Positions 1 through 15,000 of a stretch of DNA of 64,000 nucleotides are shown piece after piece. The DNA is taken from NCBI GenBank assembly GCA_026545765.1, contig CM048840.1, positions 44,288,959-44,352,958 of the forward strand, given 5' to 3'. Origin of the DNA: Plantago major. Taxonomy: Eukaryota; Streptophyta; Magnoliopsida; Lamiales; Plantaginaceae. The notes below the pieces were generated by a model. That model had not been told where the DNA came from, ran no database searches, and worked only from the letters and a program-made list of their open reading frames with translations. Made by a program: the position numbers and the translations under genes. How positions within the stretch are numbered: the stretch's first letter is position 1; each line of letters starts with the position of its first letter.

Positions 1-3000
1 TCGAAATACGCTTTTAAATCGAGGTTCGATCAACCAAAATAGTTCAATATGTGCGAGAATAGGTTTCATACCACAAACCATATCATGTGAATAAAATTTG
101 ACACAAACTAACTCTATCGAAAGTGTTTCACAAAAATCGGTACTACCCCCTTCGAAGTTTTATCAAGACAAGAGGTCTCGAAATACGCTTTTAAATCGAG
201 GTTCGATCAACCAAAATAGTTCAATATGTGCGAGAATAGGTTTCATACCACAAACCATATCATGTGAATAAAATTTGACACAAACTAACTCTATCGAAAG
301 TGTTTCACAAAAAATCGTGTACTACCCCTTCGAAGTTTTATCAAGACAAGAGGTCTCGAAATACGCTTTTAAATCGAGGTTCGATCAACCAAAATAGTTC
401 AATATGTGCGAGAATAGGTTTCATACCACAAACCATATCATGTGAATAAAATTTGACACAAACTAACTCTATCGAGTGTTTCACAAAAAATCGTGTACTA
501 CCCTTCGAAGTTTTATCAAGACAAGAGGTCTCGAAATACGCTTTTAAATCGAGGTTCGATCAACCAAAATAGTTCAATATGTGCGAGAATAGGTTTCATA
601 CCACAAACCATATCATGTGAATAAAATTTGACACAAACTAACTCTATCGAGTGTTTCACAAAAAATCGTGGTACTACCCCTTCGAAGTTTTATCAAGACA
701 AGAGGTCTCGAAATACGCTTTTAAATCGAGGTTCGATCAACCAAAATAGTTCAATATGTGCGAGAATAGGTTTCATACCACAAACCATATCATGTGAATA
801 AAATTTGACACAAACTAACTCTATCGAGTGTTTCACAAAAAATCGTGTACTACCCCTTTCGAAGTTTTATCAAGACAAGAGGTCTCGAAATACGCTTTTA
901 AATCGAGGTTCGATCAACCAAAATAGTTCAATATGTGCGAGAATAGGTTTCATACCACAAACCATATCATGTGAATAAAATTTGACACAAACTAACTCTA
1001 TCGAAAGTGTTTCACAAAAAATCGTGTACTACCCCTTCGAGTTTTATTCAAGACAAGAGGTCTCGAAATACGCTTTTAAATCGAGGTTCGATCAACCAAA
1101 ATAGTTCAATATGTGCGAGAATAGGTTTCATACCACAAACCATATCATGTGAATAAAATTTGACACAAACTAACTCTATCGAAAGTGTTTCACAAAAAAT
1201 CGTGTACTACCCCTTCGAAGTTTTATCAAGACAAGAGGTCTCGAAATACGCTTTTAAATCGAGGTTCGATCAACCAAAATAGTTCAATATGTGCGAGAAT
1301 AGGTTTCATACCACAAACCATATCATGTGAATAAAATTTGACACAAACTAACTCTATCGAGTGTTTCACAAAAAATCGTACTACTACCCCTTCGAAGTTT
1401 TATCAAGACAAGAGGTCTCGAAATACGCTTTTAAATCGAGGTTCGATCAACCAAAATAGTTCAATATGTGCGAGAATAGGTTTCATACCACAAACCATAT
1501 CATGTGAATAAAATTTGACACAAACTAACTCTATCGAAAGTGTTTCACAAAAAATCGTGTACTACCCCTTCGAGTTTTATCAAGACAAGAGGTCTCGAAA
1601 TACGCTTTTAAATCGAGGTTCGATCAACCAAAATAGTTCAATATGTGCGAGAATAGGTTTCATACCACAAACCATATCATGTGAATAAAATTTGACACAA
1701 ACTAACTCTATCGAAAGTGTTTCACAAAAAATCGTGTACTACCCCTTTCGAAGTTTTATCAAGACAAGAGGTCTCGAAATACGCTTTTAAATCGAGGTTC
1801 GATCAACCAAAATAGTTCAATATGTGCGAGAATAGGTTTCATACCACAAACCATATCATGTGAATAAAATTTGACACAAACTAACTCTATCGAAAGTGTT
1901 TCACAAAAATCGGTACTACCCCTTTCGAAGTTTTATCAAGACAAGAGGTCTCGAAATACGCTTTTAAATCGAGGTTCGATCAACCAAAATAGTTCAATAT
2001 GTGCGAGAATAGGTTTCATACCACAAACCATATCATGTGAATAAAATTTGACACAAACTAACTCTATCGAAAGTGTTTCACAAAAAATCGTGTACTACCC
2101 TTCGAAGTTTTATTCAAGACAAGAGGTCTCGGAAATACGCTTTTAAATCGAGGTTCGATCAACCAAAATAGTTCAATATGTGCGAGAATAGGTTTCATAC
2201 CACAAACCATATCATGTGAATAAAATTTGACACAAACTAACTCTATCGAGTGTTTCACAAAAATCGTGTACTACCCCTTCGAAGTTTTATTGAAGACAAG
2301 AGGTCTCGAAATACGCTTTTAAATCGAGGTTCGATCAACCAAAATAGTTCAATATGTGCGAGAATAGGTTTCATACCACAAACCATATCATGTGAATAAA
2401 ATTTGACACAAACTAACTCTATCGAAAGTGTTTCACAAAAAATCGTGTACTACCCCTTCGAAGTTTTATTGAAGACAAGAGGTCTCGAAATACGCTTTTA
2501 AATCGAGGTTCGATCAACCAAAATAGTTCAATATGTGCGAGAATAGGTTTCATACCACAAACCATATCATGTGAATAAAATTTGACACAAACTAACTCTA
2601 TCGAAAGTGTTTCACAAAAAATCGTGTACTACCCCTTCGAAGTTTTATCAAGACAAGAGGTCTCGAAATACGCTTTTAAATCGAGGTTCGATCAACCAAA
2701 ATAGTTCAATATGTGCGAGAATAGGTTTCATACCACAAACCATATCATGTGAATAAAATTTGACACAAACTAACTCTATCGAAAGTGTTTCACAAAAATC
2801 GTGTACTACCCCTTCGAAGTTTTATCAAGACAAGAGGTCTCGAAATACGCTTTTAAATCGAGGTTCGATCAACCAAAATAGTTCAATATGTGCGAGAATA
2901 GGTTTCATACCACAAACCATATCATGTGAATAAAATTTGACACAAACTAACTCTATCGAAAGTGTTTCACAAAAAATCGTGTACTACCCCTTCGAAGTTT

Positions 3001-6000
3001 TATTGAAGACAAGAGGTCTCGGAAATACGCTTTTAAATCGAGGTTCGATCAACCAAAATAGTTCAATATGTGCGAGAATAGGTTTCATACCACAAACCAT
3101 ATCATGTGAATAAAATTTGACACAAACTAACTCTATCGAAAGTGTTTCACAAAAAATCGTGGTACTACCCCCTTCGAAGTTTTATCAAGACAAGAGGTCT
3201 CGAAATACGCTTTTAAATCGAGGTTCGATCAACCAAAATAGTTCAATATGTGCGAGAATAGGTTTCATACCACAAACCATATCATGTGAATAAAATTTGA
3301 CACAAACTAACTCTATCGAAAGTGTTTCACAAAAAATCGTGTACTACCCCTTCGAAGTTTTATCAAGACAAGAGGTCTCGAAATACGCTTTTAAATCGAG
3401 GTTCGATCAACCAAAATAGTTCAATATGTGCGAGAATAGGTTTCATACCACAAACCATATCATGTGAATAAAATTTGACACAAACTAACTCTATCGAAAG
3501 TGTTTCACAAAAATCGTGTACTACCCCTTTCGAGTTTTATTGAAGACAAGAGGTCTCGAAATACGCTTTTAAATCGAGGTTCGATCAACCAAAATAGTTC
3601 AATATGTGCGAGAATAGGTTTCATACCACAAACCATATCATGTGAATAAAATTTGACACAAACTAACTCTATCGAAAGTGTTTCACAAAAATCGTGTACT
3701 ACCCCTTCGAAGTTTTATCAAGACAAGAGGTCTCGAAATACGCTTTTAAATCGAGGTTCGATCAACCAAAATAGTTCAATATGTGCGAGAATAGGTTTCA
3801 TACCACAAACCATATCATGTGAATAAAATTTGACACAAACTAACTCTATCGAAAGTGTTTCACAAAAAATCGTGTACTACCCCTTCGAAGTTTTATTGAA
3901 GACAAGAGGTCTCGAAATACGCTTTTAAATCGAGGTTCGATCAACCAAAATAGTTCAATATGTGCGAGAATAGGTTTCATACCACAAACCATATCATGTG
4001 AATAAAATTTGACACAAACTAACTCTATCGAAAGTGTTTCACAAAAAATCGTGTACTACCCCTTCGAAGTTTTATCAAGACAAGAGGTCTCGAAATACGC
4101 TTTTAAATCGAGGTTCGATCAACCAAAATAGTTCAATATGTGCGAGAATAGGTTTCATACCACAAACCATATCATGTGAATAAAATTTGACACAAACTAA
4201 CTCTATCGAAAGTGTTTCACAAAAATCGTGTACTACCCTTCGAAGTTTTATCAAGACAAGAGGTCTCGGAAATACGCTTTTAAATCGAGGTTCGATCAAC
4301 CAAAATAGTTCAATATGTGCGAGAATAGGTTTCATACCACAAACCATATCATGTGAATAAAATTTGACACAAACTAACTCTATCGAAAGTGTTTCACAAA
4401 AATCGTGTACTACCCCTTCGAAGTTTTATTGAAGACAAGAGGTCTCGAAATACGCTTTTAAATCGAGGTTCGATCAACCAAAATAGTTCAATATGTGCGA
4501 GAATAGGTTTCATACCACAAACCATATCATGTGAATAAAATTTGACACAAACTAACTCTATCGAAAGTGTTTCACAAAAAATCGTGTACTACCCCTTCGA
4601 AGTTTTATCAAGACAAGAGGTCTCGAAATACGCTTTTAAATCGAGGTTCGATCAACCAAAATAGTTCAATATGTGCGAGAATAGGTTTCATACCACAAAC
4701 CATATCATGTGAATAAAATTTGACACAAACTAACTCTATCGAAAGTGTTTCACAAAAAATCGTGTACTACCCCTTCGAGTTTTATCAAGACAAGAGGTCT
4801 CGAAATACGCTTTTAAATCGAGGTTCGATCAACCAAAATAGTTCAATATGTGCGAGAATAGGTTTCATACCACAAACCATATCATGTGAATAAAATTTGA
4901 CACAAACTAACTCTATCGAAAGTGTTTCACAAAAATCGTGTACTACCCTTTCGAAGTTTTATCAAGACAAGAGGTCTCGAAATACGCTTTTAAATCGAGG
5001 TTCGATCAACCAAAATAGTTCAATATGTGCGAGAATAGGTTTCATACCACAAACCATATCATGTGAATAAAATTTGACACAAACTAACTCTATCGAGTGT
5101 TTCACAAAAAATCGTGTACTACCCCTTCGAAGTTTTATCAAGACAAGAGGTCTCGAAATACGCTTTTAAATCGAGGTTCGATCAACCAAAATAGTTCAAT
5201 ATGTGCGAGAATAGGTTTCATACCACAAACCATATCATGTGAATAAAATTTGACACAAACTAACTCTATCGAGTGTTTCACAAAAAATCGTGTACTACCC
5301 CTTCGAGTTTTATTGAAGACAAGAGGTCTCGAAATACGCTTTTAAATCGAGGTTCGATCAACCAAAATAGTTCAATATGTGCGAGAATAGGTTTCATACC
5401 ACAAACCATATCATGTGAATAAAATTTGACACAAACTAACTCTATCGAAAGTGTTTCACAAAAAATCGTGTACTACCCCTTCGAAGTTTTATTGAAGACA
5501 AGAGGTCTCGAAATACGCTTTTAAATCGAGGTTCGATCAACCAAAATAGTTCAATATGTGCGAGAATAGGTTTCATACCACAAACCATATCATGTGAATA
5601 AAATTTGACACAAACTAACTCTATCGAAAGTGTTTCACAAAAATCGTGTACTACCCCTTCGAAGTTTTATTGAAGACAAGAGGTCTCGAAATACGCTTTT
5701 AAATCGAGGTTCGATCAACCAAAATAGTTCAATATGTGCGAGAATAGGTTTCATACCACAAACCATATCATGTGAATAAAATTTGACACAAACTAACTCT
5801 ATCGAGTGTTTCACAAAAAATCGGTACTACCCCTTCGAAGTTTTATCAAGACAAGAGGTCTCGAAATACGCTTTTAAATCGAGGTTCGATCAACCAAAAT
5901 AGTTCAATATGTGCGAGAATAGGTTTCATACCACAAACCATATCATGTGAATAAAATTTGACACAAACTAACTCTATCGAAAGTGTTTCACAAAAAATCG

Positions 6001-8177
6001 TACTACCCCTTCGAAGTTTTATCAAGACAAGAGGTCTCGAAATACGCTTTTAAATCGAGGTTCGATCAACCAAAATAGTTCAATATGTGCGAGAATAGGT
6101 TTCATACCACAAACCATATCATGTGAATAAAATTTGACACAAACTAACTCTATCGAAAGTGTTTCACAAAAAATCGTGTACTACCCCTTCGAAGTTTTAT
6201 CAAGACAAGAGGTCTCGAAATACGCTTTTAAATCGAGGTTCGATCAACCAAAATAGTTCAATATGTGCGAGAATAGGTTTCATACCACAAACCATATCAT
6301 GTGAATAAAATTTGACACAAACTAACTCTATCGAAAGTGTTTCACAAAAAATCGGTACTACCCCTTTCGAAGTTTTATCAAGACAAGAGGTCTCGAAATA
6401 CGCTTTTAAATCGAGGTTCGATCAACCAAAATAGTTCAATATGTGCGAGAATAGGTTTCATACCACAAACCATATCATGTGAATAAAATTTGACACAAAC
6501 TAACTCTATCGAAAGTGTTTCACAAAAATCGTGTACTACCCCTTCGAAGTTTTATTGAAGACAAGAGGTCTCGGAAATACGCTTTTAAATCGAGGTTCGA
6601 TCAACCAAAATAGTTCAATATGTGCGAGAATAGGTTTCATACCACAAACCATATCATGTGAATAAAATTTGACACAAACTAACTCTATCGAAAGTGTTTC
6701 ACAAAAAATCGTGGTACTACCCTTCGAAGTTTTATTGAAGACAAGAGGTCTCGAAATACGCTTTTAAATCGAGGTTCGATCAACCAAAATAGTTCAATAT
6801 GTGCGAGAATAGGTTTCATACCACAAACCATATCATGTGAATAAAATTTGACACAAACTAACTCTATCGAAAGTGTTTCACAAAAAATCGGTACTACCCC
6901 TTCGAAGTTTTATTGAAGACAAGAGGTCTCGAAATACGCTTTTAAATCGAGGTTCGATCAACCAAAATAGTTCAATATGTGCGAGAATAGGTTTCATACC
7001 ACAAACCATATCATGTGAATAAAATTTGACACAAACTAACTCTATCGAAAGTGTTTCACAAAAAATCGTGTACTACCCCTTCGAAGTTTTATTGAAGACA
7101 AGAGGTCTCGAAATACGCTTTTAAATCGAGGTTCGATCAACCAAAATAGTTCAATATGTGCGAGAATAGGTTTCATACCACAAACCATATCATGTGAATA
7201 AAATTTGACACAAACTAACTCTATCGAAAGTGTTTCACAAAAAATCGTGTACTACCCCTTCGAAGTTTTATTGAAGACAAGAGGTCTCGAAATACGCTTT
7301 TAAATCGAGGTTCGATCAACCAAAATAGTTCAATATGTGCGAGAATAGGTTTCATACCACAAACCATATCATGTGAATAAAATTTGACACAAACTAACTC
7401 TATCGAAAGTGTTTCACAAAAAATCGTGTACTACCCCCTTCGAGTTTTATCAAGACAAGAGGTCTCGAAATACGCTTTTAAATCGAGGTTCGATCAACCA
7501 AAATAGTTCAATATGTGCGAGAATAGGTTTCATACCACAAACCATATCATGTGAATAAAATTTGACACAAACTAACTCTATCGAAAGTGTTTCACAAAAA
7601 ATCGGTACTACCCCTTCGAAGTTTTATTGAAGACAAGAGGTCTCGAAATACGCTTTTAAATCGAGGTTCGATCAACCAAAATAGTTCAATATGTGCGAGA
7701 ATAGGTTTCATACCACAAACCATATCATGTGAATAAAATTTGACACAAACTAACTCTATCGAAAGTGTTTCACAAAAAATCGTGGTACTACCCCTTTCGA
7801 AGTTTTATCAAGACAAGAGGTCTCGAAATACGCTTTTAAATCGAGGTTCGATCAACCAAAATAGTTCAATATGTGCGAGAATAGGTTTCATACCACAAAC
7901 CATATCATGTGAATAAAATTTGACACAAACTAACTCTATCGAAAGTGTTTCACAAAAAATCGTGTACTACCCTTCGAAGTTTTATCAAGACAAGAGGTCT
8001 CGGAAATACGCTTTTAAATCGAGGTTCGATCAACCAAAATAGTTCAATATGTGCGAGAATAGGTTTCATACCACAAACCATATCATGTGAATAAAATTTG
8101 ACACAAACTAACTCTATCGAAAGTGTTTCACAAAAAATCGTGTACTACCCCTTCGAGTTTTATCAAGACAAGAGGTC

Positions 8178-9067
8178 TCGAAATACGCTTTTAAATCGAG
8201 GTTCGATCAACCAAAATAGTTCAATATGTGCGAGAATAGGTTTCATACCACAAACCATATCATGTGAATAAAATTTGACACAAACTAACTCTATCGAAAG
8301 TGTTTCACAAAAAATCGTGTACTACCCCTTCGAAGTTTTATCAAGACAAGAGGTCTCGAAATACGCTTTTAAATCGAGGTTCGATCAACCAAAATAGTTC
8401 AATATGTGCGAGAATAGGTTTCATACCACAAACCATATCATGTGAATAAAATTTGACACAAACTAACTCTATCGAAAGTGTTTCACAAAAAATCGTGTAC
8501 TACCCCTTCGAAGTTTTATCAAGACAAGAGGTCTCGAAATACGCTTTTAAATCGAGGTTCGATCAACCAAAATAGTTCAATATGTGCGAGAATAGGTTTC
8601 ATACCACAAACCATATCATGTGAATAAAATTTGACACAAACTAACTCTATCGAAAGTGTTTCACAAAAAATCGTGTACTACCCCTTCGAAGTTTTATCAA
8701 GACAAGAGGTCTCGAAATACGCTTTTAAATCGAGGTTCGATCAACCAAAATAGTTCAATATGTGCGAGAATAGGTTTCATACCACAAACCATATCATGTG
8801 AATAAAATTTGACACAAACTAACTCTATCGAAAGTGTTTCACAAAAAATCGTGTACTACCCCTTCGAAGTTTTATCAAGACAAGAGGTCTCGAAATACGC
8901 TTTTAAATCGAGGTTCGATCAACCAAAATAGTTCAATATGTGCGAGAATAGGTTTCATACCACAAACCATATCATGTGAATAAAATTTGACACAAACTAA
9001 CTCTATCGAAAGTGTTTCACAAAAAATCGTGTACTACCCCTTCGAAGTTTTATCAAGACAAGAGGTC
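8178..9067. repeat. Run of five identical 178-bp satellite units
   Basis: Units starting at 8178, 8356, 8534, 8712 and 8890 are each exactly 178 bp and carry the same state at every variable microsite (GAAAGTG, six A, CGTGTACTACCCC, TTCGAAG, TCAAG, CTCGAAAT). Neighbouring units elsewhere usually differ at one or more of these sites. This looks like a local, recent expansion by unequal exchange, or a stretch where the assembly was smoothed to one consensus. Confidence 0.85.
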
Positions 9068-12000
9068 TCGAAATACGCTTTTAAATCGAGGTTCGATCAA
9101 CCAAAATAGTTCAATATGTGCGAGAATAGGTTTCATACCACAAACCATATCATGTGAATAAAATTTGACACAAACTAACTCTATCGAGTGTTTCACAAAA
9201 ATCGTGGTACTACCCCTTCGAAGTTTTATCAAGACAAGAGGTCTCGAAATACGCTTTTAAATCGAGGTTCGATCAACCAAAATAGTTCAATATGTGCGAG
9301 AATAGGTTTCATACCACAAACCATATCATGTGAATAAAATTTGACACAAACTAACTCTATCGAAAGTGTTTCACAAAAAATCGTGTACTACCCCTTCGAA
9401 GTTTTATTGAAGACAAGAGGTCTCGAAATACGCTTTTAAATCGAGGTTCGATCAACCAAAATAGTTCAATATGTGCGAGAATAGGTTTCATACCACAAAC
9501 CATATCATGTGAATAAAATTTGACACAAACTAACTCTATCGAAAGTGTTTCACAAAAAATCGTGTACTACCCTTTCGAAGTTTTATCAAGACAAGAGGTC
9601 TCGGAAATACGCTTTTAAATCGAGGTTCGATCAACCAAAATAGTTCAATATGTGCGAGAATAGGTTTCATACCACAAACCATATCATGTGAATAAAATTT
9701 GACACAAACTAACTCTATCGAGTGTTTCACAAAAATCGTGGTACTACCCTTCGAAGTTTTATCAAGACAAGAGGTCTCGAAATACGCTTTTAAATCGAGG
9801 TTCGATCAACCAAAATAGTTCAATATGTGCGAGAATAGGTTTCATACCACAAACCATATCATGTGAATAAAATTTGACACAAACTAACTCTATCGAGTGT
9901 TTCACAAAAAATCGTGTACTACCCCTTCGAAGTTTTATCAAGACAAGAGGTCTCGAAATACGCTTTTAAATCGAGGTTCGATCAACCAAAATAGTTCAAT
10001 ATGTGCGAGAATAGGTTTCATACCACAAACCATATCATGTGAATAAAATTTGACACAAACTAACTCTATCGAAAGTGTTTCACAAAAAATCGTGTACTAC
10101 CCCTTCGAGTTTTATCAAGACAAGAGGTCTCGAAATACGCTTTTAAATCGAGGTTCGATCAACCAAAATAGTTCAATATGTGCGAGAATAGGTTTCATAC
10201 CACAAACCATATCATGTGAATAAAATTTGACACAAACTAACTCTATCGAAAGTGTTTCACAAAAAATCGGTACTACCCCTTCGAAGTTTTATCAAGACAA
10301 GAGGTCTCGAAATACGCTTTTAAATCGAGGTTCGATCAACCAAAATAGTTCAATATGTGCGAGAATAGGTTTCATACCACAAACCATATCATGTGAATAA
10401 AATTTGACACAAACTAACTCTATCGAAAGTGTTTCACAAAAAATCGTGTACTACCCCCTTCGAAGTTTTATCAAGACAAGAGGTCTCGGAAATACGCTTT
10501 TAAATCGAGGTTCGATCAACCAAAATAGTTCAATATGTGCGAGAATAGGTTTCATACCACAAACCATATCATGTGAATAAAATTTGACACAAACTAACTC
10601 TATCGAGTGTTTCACAAAAAATCGTGGACTACCCCTTCGAAGTTTTATCAAGACAAGAGGTCTCGAAATACGCTTTTAAATCGAGGTTCGATCAACCAAA
10701 ATAGTTCAATATGTGCGAGAATAGGTTTCATACCACAAACCATATCATGTGAATAAAATTTGACACAAACTAACTCTATCGAGTGTTTCACAAAAATCGT
10801 GTACTACCCCTTCGAAGTTTTATCAAGACAAGAGGTCTCGAAATACGCTTTTAAATCGAGGTTCGATCAACCAAAATAGTTCAATATGTGCGAGAATAGG
10901 TTTCATACCACAAACCATATCATGTGAATAAAATTAGACACAAACTAACTCTATCGAGTGTTTCACAAAAAATCGTGTACTACCCCTTCGAAGTTTTATC
11001 AAGACAAGAGGTCTCGAAATACGCTTTTAAATCGAGGTTCGATCAACCAAAATAGTTCAATATGTGCGAGAATAGGTTTCATACCACAAACCATATCATG
11101 TGAATAAAATTTGACACAAACTAACTCTATCGAAAGTGTTTCACAAAAATCGTGGTACTACCCCTTCGAAGTTTTATCAAGACAAGAGGTCTCGAAATAC
11201 GCTTTTAAATCGAGGTTCGATCAACCAAAATAGTTCAATATGTGCGAGAATAGGTTTCATACCACAAACCATATCATGTGAATAAAATTTGACACAAACT
11301 AACTCTATCGAAAGTGTTTCACAAAAAATCGTGTACTACCCCTTCGAAGTTTTATCAAGACAAGAGGTCTCGGAAATACGCTTTTAAATCGAGGTTCGAT
11401 CAACCAAAATAGTTCAATATGTGCGAGAATAGGTTTCATACCACAAACCATATCATGTGAATAAAATTTGACACAAACTAACTCTATCGAGTGTTTCACA
11501 AAAAATCGGTACTACCCCTTCGAAGTTTTATCAAGACAAGAGGTCTCGAAATACGCTTTTAAATCGAGGTTCGATCAACCAAAATAGTTCAATATGTGCG
11601 AGAATAGGTTTCATACCACAAACCATATCATGTGAATAAAATTTGACACAAACTAACTCTATCGAAAGTGTTTCACAAAAAATCGTGTACTACCCCTTCG
11701 AGTTTTATTGAAGACAAGAGGTCTCGAAATACGCTTTTAAATCGAGGTTCGATCAACCAAAATAGTTCAATATGTGCGAGAATAGGTTTCATACCACAAA
11801 CCATATCATGTGAATAAAATTTGACACAAACTAACTCTATCGAAAGTGTTTCACAAAAATCGGTACTACCCCTTTCGAAGTTTTATCAAGACAAGAGGTC
11901 TCGAAATACGCTTTTAAATCGAGGTTCGATCAACCAAAATAGTTCAATATGTGCGAGAATAGGTTTCATACCACAAACCATATCATGTGAATAAAATTTG

Positions 12001-15000
12001 ACACAAACTAACTCTATCGAAAGTGTTTCACAAAAAATCGTGGTACTACCCCTTCGAAGTTTTATCAAGACAAGAGGTCTCGGAAATACGCTTTTAAATC
12101 GAGGTTCGATCAACCAAAATAGTTCAATATGTGCGAGAATAGGTTTCATACCACAAACCATATCATGTGAATAAAATTTGACACAAACTAACTCTATCGA
12201 AAGTGTTTCACAAAAAATCGTGTACTACCCCTTCGAAGTTTTATCAAGACAAGAGGTCTCGAAATACGCTTTTAAATCGAGGTTCGATCAACCAAAATAG
12301 TTCAATATGTGCGAGAATAGGTTTCATACCACAAACCATATCATGTGAATAAAATTTGACACAAACTAACTCTATCGAAAGTGTTTCACAAAAATCGGTA
12401 CTACCCCTTTCGAAGTTTTATCAAGACAAGAGGTCTCGAAATACGCTTTTAAATCGAGGTTCGATCAACCAAAATAGTTCAATATGTGCGAGAATAGGTT
12501 TCATACCACAAACCATATCATGTGAATAAAATTTGACACAAACTAACTCTATCGAAAGTGTTTCACAAAAAATCGTGTACTACCCCTTCGAAGTTTTATT
12601 GAAGACAAGAGGTCTCGAAATACGCTTTTAAATCGAGGTTCGATCAACCAAAATAGTTCAATATGTGCGAGAATAGGTTTCATACCACAAACCATATCAT
12701 GTGAATAAAATTTGACACAAACTAACTCTATCGAAAGTGTTTCACAAAAAATCGTGTACTACCCCCTTCGAGTTTTATTGAAGACAAGAGGTCTCGAAAT
12801 ACGCTTTTAAATCGAGGTTCGATCAACCAAAATAGTTCAATATGTGCGAGAATAGGTTTCATACCACAAACCATATCATGTGAATAAAATTTGACACAAA
12901 CTAACTCTATCGAGTGTTTCACAAAAATCGTGTACTACCCCTTCGAAGTTTTATCAAGACAAGAGGTCTCGAAATACGCTTTTAAATCGAGGTTCGATCA
13001 ACCAAAATAGTTCAATATGTGCGAGAATAGGTTTCATACCACAAACCATATCATGTGAATAAAATTTGACACAAACTAACTCTATCGAAAGTGTTTCACA
13101 AAAAATCGTGTACTACCCCTTCGAAGTTTTATCAAGACAAGAGGTCTCGAAATACGCTTTTAAATCGAGGTTCGATCAACCAAAATAGTTCAATATGTGC
13201 GAGAATAGGTTTCATACCACAAACCATATCATGTGAATAAAATTTGACACAAACTAACTCTATCGAAAGTGTTTCACAAAAAATCGTGTACTACCCCTTC
13301 GAGTTTTATTGAAGACAAGAGGTCTCGAAATACGCTTTTAAATCGAGGTTCGATCAACCAAAATAGTTCAATATGTGCGAGAATAGGTTTCATACCACAA
13401 ACCATATCATGTGAATAAAATTTGACACAAACTAACTCTATCGAAAGTGTTTCACAAAAAATCGTGTACTACCCCTTCGAAGTTTTATCAAGACAAGAGG
13501 TCTCGGAAATACGCTTTTAAATCGAGGTTCAATCAACCAAAATAGTTCAATATGTGCGAGAATAGGTTTCATACCACAAACCATATCATGTGAATAAAAT
13601 TTGACACAAACTAACTCTATCGAAAGTGTTTCACAAAAAATCGTGTACTACCCCTTCGAAGTTTTATTGAAGACAAGAGGTCTCGAAATACGCTTTTAAA
13701 TCGAGGTTCGATCAACCAAAATAGTTCAATATGTGCGAGAATAGGTTTCATACCACAAACCATATCATGTGAATAAAATTTGACACAAACTAACTCTATC
13801 GAGTGTTTCACAAAAATCGTGTACTACCCCTTCGAAGTTTTATTGAAGACAAGAGGTCTCGGAAATACGCTTTTAAATCGAGGTTCGATCAACCAAAATA
13901 GTTCAATATGTGCGAGAATAGGTTTCATACCACAAACCATATCATGTGAATAAAATTTGACACAAACTAACTCTATCGAAAGTGTTTCACAAAAAATCGT
14001 GTACTACCCCTTCGAAGTTTTATTGAAGACAAGAGGTCTCGAAATACGCTTTTAAATCGAGGTTCGATCAACCAAAATAGTTCAATATGTGCGAGAATAG
14101 GTTTCATACCACAAACCATATCATGTGAATAAAATTTGACACAAACTAACTCTATCGAGTGTTTCACAAAAAATCGGTACTACCCCTTTCGAAGTTTTAT
14201 TGAAGACAAGAGGTCTCGGAAATACGCTTTTAAATCGAGGTTCGATCAACCAAAATAGTTCAATATGTGCGAGAATAGGTTTCATACCACAAACCATATC
14301 ATGTGAATAAAATTTGACACAAACTAACTCTATCGAAAGTGTTTCACAAAAAATCGTGGTACTACCCCTTCGAAGTTTTATCAAGACAAGAGGTCTCGAA
14401 ATACGCTTTTAAATCGAGGTTCGATCAACCAAAATAGTTCAATATGTGCGAGAATAGGTTTCATACCACAAACCATATCATGTGAATAAAATTTGACACA
14501 AACTAACTCTATCGAGTGTTTCACAAAAAATCGTGTACTACCCCCTTCGAAGTTTTATCAAGACAAGAGGTCTCGGAAATACGCTTTTAAATCGAGGTTC
14601 GATCAACCAAAATAGTTCAATATGTGCGAGAATAGGTTTCATACCACAAACCATATCATGTGAATAAAATTTGACACAAACTAACTCTATCGAAAGTGTT
14701 TCACAAAAAATCGTGTACTACCCCTTCGAAGTTTTATCAAGACAAGAGGTCTCGAAATACGCTTTTAAATCGAGGTTCGATCAACCAAAATAGTTCAATA
14801 TGTGCGAGAATAGGTTTCATACCACAAACCATATCATGTGAATAAAATTTGACACAAACTAACTCTATCGAAAGTGTTTCACAAAAAATCGTGTACTACC
14901 CCTTTCGAAGTTTTATCAAGACAAGAGGTCTCGAAATACGCTTTTAAATCGAGGTTCGATCAACCAAAATAGTTCAATATGTGCGAGAATAGGTTTCATA

